In this document: piece by piece, positions 1 through 7,328 of the stretch | How the letters are laid out: every line of letters begins with the position of its first letter | Position numbering within the stretch: position 1 is the stretch's first letter | Source: CAHJXF01 sp038240015 | GTDB lineage: Bacteria > Pseudomonadota > Gammaproteobacteria > Burkholderiales > Burkholderiaceae_D | NCBI GenBank assembly: GCA_038240015.1 | Contig: JBBSEF010000019.1 | Location: 1 to 43,211 of the forward strand | DNA: 43,211 nt | Direction: 5' to 3' | The notes under the pieces: generated by a model | What the model saw: only the letters and a program-made list of their open reading frames with translations | What the model was told of the DNA's origin: nothing | Database searches by the model: none | Translations under genes and position numbers: made by a program

Positions 1-318
1 GAGCGCACGCCGACCTGGGAAGTGCTGCACAAGTACACGCCCGACACCAAGCTGATCTTCGTGGGCGACGCGACCATGAGCCCCTATGAAATTTTGCAAC
101 CGGGCGGCAGCGTCGAATACAACAACGACGAAGCCGGCGTGATGTGGTTGCAACGATTGACCGAAACGTTCTCGAAGTTCGTGTGGCTCAACCCCGAGCC
201 CGAAGCGTTGTGGCAATACCGACAATCGATCTCGGTGATCAACCAGATCATGCGACATCGCATGGTGCCGATCACCATCGAAGGACTCGAGCGCGGGATG
301 CGGCTGTTGTCGAAGTAG
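1..318 (+). CDS. VWA domain (CoxE-like) protein, C-terminal part
   Basis: The frame is open from the left edge, so only the last 105 residues are present. The segment reads TKLIFVGDATMSPYEI, then a stretch on a Trp-containing helix (MWLQRLTETF) and FVWLNPEP, which is the pattern of the end of a von Willebrand factor A domain as found in CoxE-like proteins that usually act with a MoxR-type AAA+ ATPase in metal-centre or complex assembly. That partner would have to lie upstream, outside the window. Family placement rests on recognition of the C-terminal motif pattern only; the MIDAS residues (DxSxS) are not in view. No signal sequence can be judged. Confidence 0.7.
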   Translation, partial: ERTPTWEVLHKYTPDTKLIFVGDATMSPYEILQPGGSVEYNNDEAGVMWLQRLTETFSKFVWLNPEPEALWQYRQSISVINQIMRHRMVPITIEGLERGMRLLSK

Positions 319-488
319 CGGAGCCGCCGCCCCCTCGAGCCATCGCTGTCCGCCCGGCGCAGCCCGGGGGCCAATTTGCGTTTCGCGCGACACACGTCGT
401 TACATCTTCGGGGTGCACCTCGTCGGCACTTTGCGGCTTCGTGCGTTCTAACAAAGAGCACCCCGGTTTGCAATATTCAGGAGGAACA

Positions 489-1217
489 ATGGAATCACCG
501 AACAATTCAACTTCTCGGCCCCGCTTGCATCCGCTCGTAGCGACTGCCGCCGTGTCGGTCATCCTGCTGTCGGTCGTCGGCGTCGGCGCACTGGTGATGA
601 ATCATTCGAACGCCACGCCGTCACCATACGACGCGCCCGTCGCCGCGACTTCTCCAACGCCATTGCCGCAGACGCAAGCGATTCCGGAGCCGACGGTGCA
701 GCGTGCGCCTGAGTCAGCCTCTCAGCCCACCGCGCCGAAGTTCGTTCAACATTCACCCACGCATGTCGCTTCTTCGACTCCGACTTACCGCGAGCCAACC
801 GCACCGACTTATCGCGCACCGGCGTCCGGACCGAGCGCGCCGGTCTACGAACGCCCGCCCCTGACCGCGCAGGCGCCGGCTGTTTGCCACGACTGCGGCG
901 TGGTCGATTCGATCCACGACATCAAGGTCAAGGGTCAGGGCACCGGAGTCGGCGGCGTAGGCGGCGCTGTTGTAGGCGGCCTGCTCGGCAATCAGGTTGG
1001 CGCCGGCCGCGGCAAAGCGCTCGCAACGATCGCGGGCGCGGTCGGTGGCGCATTCGCAGGCAATGCGATCGAGAAGAACGTCCGCGCCGACATCGAACAC
1101 CAGATGGTGGTGCGACTCGAGGACGGATCGACGCGCACCTTCACGCAGGCAAGCCCGTTCGCGTTCGGCGTCGGCGAGCGCGTGCGCATCGTCAACGGTC
1201 ACGTCGAACGTGGTTGA
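489..1217 (+). CDS. Glycine-zipper 2TM-domain envelope protein
   Basis: A 242-residue protein. The ATG is chosen over upstream in-frame starts because a strong AGGAGG-type ribosome site lies 5 bases before it. Residues about 16-37 form one hydrophobic anchor. Residues about 40-130 are a low-complexity Pro/Thr/Ser/Ala linker with repeated TYREPTAP / TYRAPASG-like units. Residues about 150-190 form a glycine zipper (GVGGVGGAVVGGLLGNQVGAG, GAVGGAFAGNAIE), the Rick_17kDa_Anti/SlyB type, followed by a small basic domain. Such proteins sit in the envelope, usually outer membrane or periplasm, and influence envelope integrity. The CxxC at about 129-132 (CHDC) just before the zipper is unusual. It is followed closely by an MlaC-like gene, probably co-transcribed. 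Confidence 0.8.
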   Translation: MESPNNSTSRPRLHPLVATAAVSVILLSVVGVGALVMNHSNATPSPYDAPVAATSPTPLPQTQAIPEPTVQRAPESASQPTAPKFVQHSPTHVASSTPTYREPTAPTYRAPASGPSAPVYERPPLTAQAPAVCHDCGVVDSIHDIKVKGQGTGVGGVGGAVVGGLLGNQVGAGRGKALATIAGAVGGAFAGNAIEKNVRADIEHQMVVRLEDGSTRTFTQASPFAFGVGERVRIVNGHVERG

Positions 1218-1232
1218 AAATCAGGAAAGACA

Positions 1233-1850
1233 ATGAATTTACGCAGAATCGTTTTTCTGGCTGCACTGCTCTTGACGTCATTCGTGGCGTCGACGGCCAT
1301 GGCCCAAGCCGAGGCGCCGGACATGCTGGTCAAACGCGTCTCGACCGACGTGCTCGATTCGGTCAAAGCCGACCCGTCGATTCAAGCCGGCGACGTCAAC
1401 AAAATCGTCGCGCTGGTCAATGCAAAAATACTTCCGTTCTTCGACTTCGAACGCATGACCGCCTCGGCAGTGGGCTCCCATTGGCGCGAGGCAACTCCCG
1501 CGCAGCAGAAAAGCCTGCAGGACGAGTTCAAGATTCTGCTTGTTCGCGTCTACTCGGGCACCCTCGCAAAAGCGAGAGACCGGAGCGTCGAGCTCAAGCC
1601 CATGCGTGGCGCGCCGGCTGATGCTGAGGTTGTGGTGAGAACCGAAGTCCGCGGCCAAGGCGACGCCGTCCCGCTCGATTTTCGTCTCGAGAAGGCCGCG
1701 TCGAGCTGGAAAATCTACGACATGAACGTCGGGGGTGTGTGGCTTGTCGACACTTACCGCGGCAGCTTTGCCCATGAGATTGACGCGATCGGCATCGACG
1801 GGCTCGTTGCCAAGTTGAGCGAGAAGAACAAGGCCGCTGCACGCAACTGA
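1233..1850 (+). CDS. MlaC/Ttg2D-family phospholipid-binding protein
   Basis: A 205-residue protein with a clear Sec signal (MNLRRIVFLAALLL...AMAQA). The mature part follows the MlaC/toluene-tolerance Ttg2 pattern: an N-terminal helix pair, VNAKILPFFDFERMTASAVG, the WREATPAQQKSLQDEFK helix, and the C-terminal beta strands with DFRLEK...WKIYDMNVGGVWL...YR. In the Mla system the periplasmic MlaC ferries phospholipids between the outer-membrane MlaA complex and the inner-membrane MlaFEDB ABC transporter. Here mlaF, E, D, B and A are not adjacent, so it is an orphan copy or the transporter lies elsewhere. It starts 15 bases after the glycine-zipper gene, with AGGAAAG upstream of the ATG, so the two are likely one operon. 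Confidence 0.85.
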   Translation: MNLRRIVFLAALLLTSFVASTAMAQAEAPDMLVKRVSTDVLDSVKADPSIQAGDVNKIVALVNAKILPFFDFERMTASAVGSHWREATPAQQKSLQDEFKILLVRVYSGTLAKARDRSVELKPMRGAPADAEVVVRTEVRGQGDAVPLDFRLEKAASSWKIYDMNVGGVWLVDTYRGSFAHEIDAIGIDGLVAKLSEKNKAAARN

Positions 1851-1896
1851 CGCGGTTTGTAGCGCACAAAGAAAATATGCCGCACAACAAAGCAAC

Positions 1897-1914
1897 CTGA
1901 GCTTCGAGGCTCAG
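1897..1914. terminator. Possible small hairpin between convergent genes
   Basis: A 6-bp perfect inverted repeat, CTGAGC and GCTCAG, with a 6-base loop lies between the ends of the MlaC-like gene and the GspE-like gene; its right arm overlaps the stop codon of the latter. There is no good T-run, so intrinsic termination is doubtful. Convergent placement is the only other support. Confidence 0.25.
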
Positions 1915-3698
1915 CTCTCGATCGTCGGCGTCGCCTTCAACACCTCTTCGACAGTCGTTGCACCTGCAACGACTTTCATCGCACCCGACACGCGCAACGG
2001 CCGCATGCCGTCGCGCAAGCCGCGTTGACGGATCGCATCGATGCTCGGCGTCGATGAGACCAGCGCCTTGATCTCGGTCGTGATCTCCAGGATTTCGTAG
2101 ATGCCGGTGCGGCCGCGATAGCCGGTCATGCGGCATTCGATGCAGCCTACCGGCTTGTAGAGCTCGCGGGGTTGCTCCGTTCTGAACGGCGCGATCAGCG
2201 CCTTCCATGTTTCGGGCTCGACCACGCCCACCGTCTTGCAATGCGGACACAGCGTGCGCACCAGACGCTGCGCCATGATGCCGATTACGGTCGCGTTCAG
2301 CAGATAAGCCGGCACGCCGAGTTCGAGCAGACGCGTGATCGCCGACGGCGCGTCGTTGGTATGCACCGTGGAGAACACCAGGTGCCCGGTCAACGCGGCC
2401 TGCACCGCCATCTCGGCGGTCTCGAGATCGCGCACCTCCCCGATCATGATGATGTCTGGGTCCTGGCGCATCAGCGCGCGCACGCCGTCGGCGAAGCCGA
2501 GGTCGATGCCGTGCTGGACCTGCATCTGGTTGAACGCGCCCTCGACCATCTCGATCGGATCTTCGATCGTGCAGACGTTGACCTCTTCGGTCGCAAGCGT
2601 CTTCAACGTTGAATAGAGCGTGGTGGTCTTGCCCGAGCCAGTCGGACCGGTGACGAGAATGATCCCGTAGGGCTTCTCGGTCATGGTGTTCCAGCGGCGC
2701 GCATCGTCGTCGGTGAAACCGAGCTCGGCGAAGTCCTTGACGACGACGTCGGGATCGAAGATGCGCATCACGAGCTTCTCGCCGAAGGCTGTCGGCAGGG
2801 TCGACAGGCGCAATTCGACCTCGACGCCACGCGCGGTCAAGGTCTTGATGCGGCCGTCCTGCGGCCTGCGTTTCTCGATCACGTCCATGCGGCCGAGCAA
2901 CTTGATGCGGCTCGTCATCGCCGACATCACCGCGGTCGGGACCTGATAGACCTGATGCAGCACGCCGTCGATGCGAAAGCGCACCACACCCTGGTCGCGT
3001 CGCGGCTCGAGATGAATGTCCGAGGCGCGCTGGTCGAACGCGTACTGCCACAGCCAGTCGACGATCTGCACGATGTGCGCATCGTTCGAATCGAACTGCC
3101 GTCCCGCCGCGGTCGCGCTGCCAAGTTCGACCAGCTGCTCGAAGCTGTTCTGCGCAGCCGCCCCGCCCTTGGCCGCCGCGCCCTTGACCGAACGCGCGAG
3201 CGTGAAGAACTCGGCGATGTAGCGCGTCACGTCGTTGGGGTTCGCGAACACGCGCCTGACGTCGCGCCTCCACATGCGCTGCATCTCGGGCAGCCACTCG
3301 ACGAGGTAGGGTTCGGAGGTCGCGATCACGACTTCGTTGCTCTTGATCTCGATCGGCAGGATGCGAAAGCGCGTCGCATAGCTGACCGACATCAGGTCGG
3401 CGATGCGCGAGAAGTCGACCTTGAGCGGATCGATGCGCGCATACGGTAGCCCGACCTTGGTGGCCAGCCATTCCGAGAGCACATCGAGCGTCAGCAGGCG
3501 ATGCGGCGCGATCGCGGATTTGAGTTTCGCATCGGCGACGACGACCAGCGGATGCGTGTCGGCGCGTGCGCGTGCGGCATCGGCATGAATCGCGTCGGCC
3601 TGCTCGGCCGCGATCAGCCCATCGGCGCGCATCCATTGCAGCACCTGCGCGAGCGACAGGCGCTGGTCTTTGGCGTTGGCGGTGGGGAGTGCGCTCAT
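1911..3698 (-). CDS. GspE/PulE/PilB-family secretion ATPase
   Basis: A 595-residue cytoplasmic ATPase. Residues about 1-190 carry an N1/MshEN-like region (LSLAQVLQWMRADGLI, then GLPYARIDPLKVDF), followed by the catalytic domain. Walker A is GPTGSGKTTTLY, the Asp box is CTIEDPIE, Walker B lies in RQDPDIIMIGEVRD, and the His box is GHLVFSTVHTNDA. A tetracysteine zinc element follows (CPHC, then CIEC), as in GspE and PilB. These ATPases power pseudopilus or pilus assembly. No other gsp or pil gene is nearby, so this is an orphan copy, a common arrangement in Burkholderiales. The exact system it serves cannot be told from the window. The ATG at the start of MSALPTANAKDQ gives a complete protein. 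Confidence 0.9.
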   Translation of the reverse strand: MSALPTANAKDQRLSLAQVLQWMRADGLIAAEQADAIHADAARARADTHPLVVVADAKLKSAIAPHRLLTLDVLSEWLATKVGLPYARIDPLKVDFSRIADLMSVSYATRFRILPIEIKSNEVVIATSEPYLVEWLPEMQRMWRRDVRRVFANPNDVTRYIAEFFTLARSVKGAAAKGGAAAQNSFEQLVELGSATAAGRQFDSNDAHIVQIVDWLWQYAFDQRASDIHLEPRRDQGVVRFRIDGVLHQVYQVPTAVMSAMTSRIKLLGRMDVIEKRRPQDGRIKTLTARGVEVELRLSTLPTAFGEKLVMRIFDPDVVVKDFAELGFTDDDARRWNTMTEKPYGIILVTGPTGSGKTTTLYSTLKTLATEEVNVCTIEDPIEMVEGAFNQMQVQHGIDLGFADGVRALMRQDPDIIMIGEVRDLETAEMAVQAALTGHLVFSTVHTNDAPSAITRLLELGVPAYLLNATVIGIMAQRLVRTLCPHCKTVGVVEPETWKALIAPFRTEQPRELYKPVGCIECRMTGYRGRTGIYEILEITTEIKALVSSTPSIDAIRQRGLRDGMRPLRVSGAMKVVAGATTVEEVLKATPTIES

Positions 3699-3751
3699 GC
3701 CGACATCGTAACCGGTCGTCGTCGCGGGCTCGCTCCTCTATGGGAAAGGAG

Positions 3752-4570
3752 CTAAATGCGAAACAACGTCCCGCCACCTTTCTTTCTCATGGATGCAACC
3801 GCGTGAAGGCCATCGACCCACGTGGACGCGGGCAACCGCAAGCGTCGCGCGACCACGGCCGCACGTTCTCGCAGCGCGGTCCACGCAACCGCGAGCGGAG
3901 GCCCGCTGAACGCGATCGCGACGCGGTTGCCTTCGTGCACTTCGGGCAACGCGATCACTCGTCCTTGGAATGCGACACCGAGACTGCGCATGTTGCGATC
4001 GAAGCTGGCGTGGTCGCCGAACAGGTTCACGGTCAGCACACCCGGCGAGCGAAGACAGGCGCGACAGTGCGCATAGAACGAAACCGATTCGAGTACCGGC
4101 CCGCGCGCGGTCGCGTCGTAGAGGTCCACCTGGAGCACGTCGAGCGAAGCGTATCGTGCCCTGTCGCTGATGTAAGCCTCCGCGTCACCGGCGACGACCG
4201 AGAGACGCTCGTCATCGGGCGGAAGCCGGAACATCACACGCGCGGCAAGCACCACGGCCTCGTTCAACTCGACGGCCGTCACCTGCGCACTGGGAAAGTT
4301 GCGGTGACAGAACTTGGTCACCGCTGCCGCACCGAGCCCGAGTTGCGCGATCGCTTTTGGCGCGTCGAGGAACAGGGTCCACGCCATCATCTGCTGCGCA
4401 TATTCGAGCTCGATCGCATCGGGTTTTGCGAGTCGCATCGCCCCCTGGACCCACTCGGTCCCGAAGTGCAGAAAACGCACGCCGCCCTCTTCTGAAAAAG
4501 TCACTGGGGCATACACGATCTTGCGTCGCGGCTGGAGCGAAGCCCGTCGATCTGTGCGCGCGCTCTTCAT
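3752..4570 (-). CDS. SpeE-like methyltransferase-fold protein (not a canonical spermidine synthase)
   Basis: A 272-residue protein whose middle has the Rossmann fold of spermidine synthases: a first strand and loop AIAQLGLGAAAV (about 74-84), VTAVELNEAVV (about 97-107), and LDVLQVDLYDA (about 143-153). The normal GGGDG nucleotide loop is replaced by QLGLGAA, and the usual VDSTDP putrescine-side motif by VDLYDATARGP, so aminopropyl transfer is doubtful. Homologues in this group are often labelled 'spermidine synthase' by similarity only. The start codon overlaps the stop of the upstream DNA glycosylase by ATGA, which suggests coupled translation. Longer in-frame starts inside the glycosylase gene are disfavoured by that coupling. 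Confidence 0.75.
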   Translation of the reverse strand: MKSARTDRRASLQPRRKIVYAPVTFSEEGGVRFLHFGTEWVQGAMRLAKPDAIELEYAQQMMAWTLFLDAPKAIAQLGLGAAAVTKFCHRNFPSAQVTAVELNEAVVLAARVMFRLPPDDERLSVVAGDAEAYISDRARYASLDVLQVDLYDATARGPVLESVSFYAHCRACLRSPGVLTVNLFGDHASFDRNMRSLGVAFQGRVIALPEVHEGNRVAIAFSGPPLAVAWTALRERAAVVARRLRLPASTWVDGLHAVASMRKKGGGTLFRI

Positions 4571-5082
4571 CTGCGCAGTGCCGCGATCCATGCGGCCTGT
4601 TTCACAGCGAAGGTGTGCGTCGCATTGGCCGGGCTCGACGACGGCAATGCCACCAGCTCGCATCGAGCCGCTTCGGCAATCGCAGCAACGCGCTTCCCAT
4701 ACGACGCGGCCTTGCCGCCGTTGAACGCGATGCGCGTCACGTGCGGCCAGCGTCGCAACAGCCCCGCGAGATCGTTGGCGACTTCGGCGCGAATCGCGCT
4801 GTCGAGACTGCCTTTGCGTTCACAAACCGCGATGACATCCCATACCCCGATGCAATGAGCCCGCAGGCGTTCGACCCGGCGCGCGTACGGCAGCTCGAAC
4901 AGGGGTTGATCGATCACGCCGCCGATCAGGCGCCAGAAATGATTGCGCGGATGGCCGTAGTACGCGGCCGCGGCGAGCGAGGCTTCGCTCGGGAAGCTGC
5001 CGAGGATGAGCGTTCGCGCGTGCTCGTCGCCGATCGGCGCGAGCCCCGTCATCGATCCCGCAAGCGTCTTGAGTTTTTCCAT
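4567..5082 (-). CDS. Hypoxanthine-DNA glycosylase (uracil-DNA glycosylase superfamily)
   Basis: A 171-residue protein of the UDG superfamily family-6 type (DNA-deoxyinosine glycosylase). Visible family motifs are LILGSFPSEASL with YYGHPRNHFW (active-site region), FNGGKA, and the C-terminal LPSSSPANA loop. It would remove deaminated adenine (hypoxanthine) from DNA for base-excision repair in the cytoplasm. The start shown is MEKLKTLAG; an ATG ten codons later (MTGLAPIGDEHA) also fits the family length, and neither has a strong ribosome site. The gene is transcribed away from guanine deaminase across a short 5' gap and is translationally coupled to the SpeE-like gene. Confidence 0.85.
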   Translation of the reverse strand: MEKLKTLAGSMTGLAPIGDEHARTLILGSFPSEASLAAAAYYGHPRNHFWRLIGGVIDQPLFELPYARRVERLRAHCIGVWDVIAVCERKGSLDSAIRAEVANDLAGLLRRWPHVTRIAFNGGKAASYGKRVAAIAEAARCELVALPSSSPANATHTFAVKQAAWIAALRR

Positions 5083-5169
5083 CGCGAAAGGCCGATACGA
5101 TACCCTTCGTCGCGCGCATTGCTCTTCGCCACTTCGCCCGGCTCGATGACGACCCAACATTCCTCGCGC

Positions 5170-6537
5170 ATGACCATCGCTTCGGACCGGGATCCCGCTG
5201 CATCGAGCTTCGCATTGCGCGGAGCCGCGCTGACGCTTTGCGACGATCCCTTCATCGTGGGCGACAGCGCGGCGATGCGCTACGAGTCGGATGCGCTGAT
5301 CGTGATTCGCGACGGCCGCATCGCCGCCTTCGGTCCCTATCACGCATTGAGGGCGACGCTGCCTGCCGATGCGCCGATCACACATCATCGCGACTCGTTG
5401 ATCGTTCCCGGCTTCATCGACACGCATGTTCATTACCCGCAATTGCAGATCATCGGAGCCGGTGGCAAGCGCCTGATCGACTGGCTGAACACGTGCACCT
5501 TTCCGGCCGAGATGCAGTTCACAGATCATCGGCATGCGAGCGAGATCGCCGACGTGTTTCTCGACACCTGCCTTTCGTATGGCACGACCAGCGCGGTCGT
5601 CTATTGCACCGTGCATCCGCAATCGGTCGATGCGTTCTTCACGGCCGCCGACGCGCGCGGACTGCGCATGATTGCCGGCAAGACCTTGATGGATCGCCAT
5701 GCGCCCACCGCCCTGCTCGACACCGCGCAACGCGGCTACGACGAATCGCGCGCGCTGATCGAACGCTGGCGCGATCGCGGCCGGCTCGGCTACGCGGTCA
5801 CGCCGCGCTTCGCCGCGTCCAGCACGCCCGAGCAGCTCGAGCTCGCGGGCGCGCTGCTCGCCGAGTTTCCACACACGTATTGCCAGACCCATATCGCGGA
5901 GCAGCGCGACGAGGTCGCATGGGTGGCTGCGCTCTACCCCGAGCGACGCGACTACCTCGATGTCTACGATCACTACGGCCTGATCGGGCCGCGCACGCTT
6001 CTCGGTCACGGCATCCATCTCGCCGAGCGCGAATGGCAGCGCTGCCGCGAGGCCGGCGCCACCATCGCGCATTGCCCGACCTCCAACGCGTTTCTGGGCA
6101 GCGGCCTGTTCGATTGGTCGCGCGCGAAGAAGAAGGGTCACGAGGTATCGGTCGCGCTCGCGACCGACGTCGGCGCGGGCACCACCTTGTCGATGCTCGC
6201 GACGATGGGCGCGGCCTATCAGATCGCGCAGCTCGGAGGTCATCGGCTCACGCCGGTGCAGGCGCTCTACCTGTCCACGCGCGGAGCGGCACGCGCATTG
6301 CAACTCGAAGACACGATCGGGTCGATCACGCCCGGCGCGGAAGCCGATCTCGTGGTCCTCGACCTCGCTCACTCGCCGCTCGCGCGCCTGCGCATGAAGT
6401 CGTGCGAGGTGATCGAAGACGCGCTCTTCGTGCTGATGACGCTTGCCGACGATCGCGCGATACGCGAGGTTTACATCATGGGCGACCCGGTCCCCCGTCG
6501 TCCCCGCGTACGCGGGGACCCAGCGGCGTGTGGCTGA
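5170..6537 (+). CDS. guaD: Guanine deaminase
   Basis: A 455-residue amidohydrolase that converts guanine to xanthine and ammonia in purine salvage/catabolism. The zinc motif DTHVHYPQ, the substrate-loop WLNTCTFPAE, the QTHIAEQRDE motif, GHGIHL, the HCPTSN motif and ATDVGAGTTLSML are all present and in order, as in GuaD. An in-frame ATG eight codons upstream is an alternative start; neither has a good ribosome site. The natural end of the protein is probably near the YIMGDPV segment: the last ~15 residues (RRPRVRGDPAACG) are translated from a dispersed palindromic repeat that supplies the stop codon, so this tail is an addition rather than part of the enzyme fold. Confidence 0.92.
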   Translation: MTIASDRDPAASSFALRGAALTLCDDPFIVGDSAAMRYESDALIVIRDGRIAAFGPYHALRATLPADAPITHHRDSLIVPGFIDTHVHYPQLQIIGAGGKRLIDWLNTCTFPAEMQFTDHRHASEIADVFLDTCLSYGTTSAVVYCTVHPQSVDAFFTAADARGLRMIAGKTLMDRHAPTALLDTAQRGYDESRALIERWRDRGRLGYAVTPRFAASSTPEQLELAGALLAEFPHTYCQTHIAEQRDEVAWVAALYPERRDYLDVYDHYGLIGPRTLLGHGIHLAEREWQRCREAGATIAHCPTSNAFLGSGLFDWSRAKKKGHEVSVALATDVGAGTTLSMLATMGAAYQIAQLGGHRLTPVQALYLSTRGAARALQLEDTIGSITPGAEADLVVLDLAHSPLARLRMKSCEVIEDALFVLMTLADDRAIREVYIMGDPVPRRPRVRGDPAACG

Positions 6538-6572
6538 CGACACGGGATTCCCGCGTACGCGGGACGACGAGC
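6496..6572. repeat. REP-like inverted repeat pair at the guaD 3' end
   Basis: Two GC-rich palindromic units in opposite orientation. The left unit is centred on the perfect 20-bp palindrome GTCCCCGCGTACGCGGGGAC (6500-6519), the right on the 16-bp palindrome TCCCGCGTACGCGGGA (6549-6564); both are flanked by CGTCGT / ACGACG and by similar CCCAGCG / CCCGTGT outer parts, so they form a REP doublet (BIME/REPIN-like). The left unit lies in the guaD reading frame and the pair sits between two convergent genes, so it may also act as a bidirectional transcript end. Confidence 0.8.
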
Positions 6573-6574
6573 CA

Positions 6575-7249
6575 TCAATGTGCGCCGGTCCAGACCAGCG
6601 CACAACTCGCACCACCGGTCACGACCAGGCTCGCGGCCCAGACCGCATCGAGATTGAACCAAGCCTGTTTCAAAAAGCGCAGCCCGAGGTGGCGATAGAC
6701 CAGCCAGGCCATCGTCACCCCCGAGACGACCATCGCCCCCGTGTGCAGCAGCGCCACCGTCAACGCGACGGCGAGGCTCGAAGTCAGCAGACCCATCAGC
6801 GGCCCCATCGCCGCCGCATGCGCGGGGTCGGCCGCCGCCGGCGCGCACAAGCTCAGTGTGATGGGCACCAGCATCAGTCCGGCGCCGTGCGCAGTCGCCG
6901 TCAAGAACGACCACCACGTCAGCCGCGATGGTCGGATGCGCGCCAAGAAACGCGGGTGGCGGCGCACGATCAACAGGTACAGGCCGAACAGCAGCACCAG
7001 CGCGCCGGCGCCGAAGCGGACCGCGCGGCTCCACTCCACGTACCAGCTGAGCAGTGCGAACGGAACCAGCACGACCGCCATCGCCACCAGGTGCCCGACG
7101 CCGAGCGGGACCACGGTCGCGAACACCGCGCCGCTGCGACGTTCGGTGAGGCCGTTGGCGACCGCGAGCGGCCAGCCCATCGCCGGGTTCAGCCCGTGAT
7201 AGATACCGAAGCCGAGCACCGCGAGCCAGAGACCGAGCGGCGCTTGCAT
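6575..7249 (-). CDS. Multi-pass membrane protein with conserved His motifs, NicO/UreH-like
   Basis: A 224-residue integral membrane protein with about six hydrophobic helices. Three His-containing motifs lie in or next to the helices: GFGIYHGLNPAMGW (about 12-25), PLGVGHLVAMAVV (about 46-58) and TAHGAGLMLVP (about 118-128). Their placement resembles the NicO/UreH/RcnA metal-permease family (HxxDPDH, then GHxxV), but the canonical Asp-Asp-His is replaced by Leu-Asn-Pro, so metal transport is a hypothesis. The start MQAPLGLW is chosen because the longer frame runs into the 3' end of the upstream selenium-binding-protein gene and is Arg-rich. It follows that gene on the same strand after 79 bases, so shared transcription is likely. 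Confidence 0.65.
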   Translation of the reverse strand: MQAPLGLWLAVLGFGIYHGLNPAMGWPLAVANGLTERRSGAVFATVVPLGVGHLVAMAVVLVPFALLSWYVEWSRAVRFGAGALVLLFGLYLLIVRRHPRFLARIRPSRLTWWSFLTATAHGAGLMLVPITLSLCAPAAADPAHAAAMGPLMGLLTSSLAVALTVALLHTGAMVVSGVTMAWLVYRHLGLRFLKQAWFNLDAVWAASLVVTGGASCALVWTGAH

Positions 7250-7328
7250 GTTCAGACCCGCGTTCAGTCCCGCGGCATCGATCCCCGCGCTCACGTCGCG
7301 CGGCTCGCCTTGGGACGATTCGGCCCTT

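Noticed and set aside
1594..3777. Long open frame on the minus strand alongside the secretion ATPase gene
   Set aside because: It is Arg- and Ala-rich, matches no family and overlaps a clear GspE-like gene on the same strand in another frame; high GC content gives such shadows.
5083..6615. Extension of the DNA glycosylase to a 682-residue protein
   Set aside because: The upstream part is antisense to guanine deaminase and Arg-rich; the glycosylase domain alone has the usual family length.
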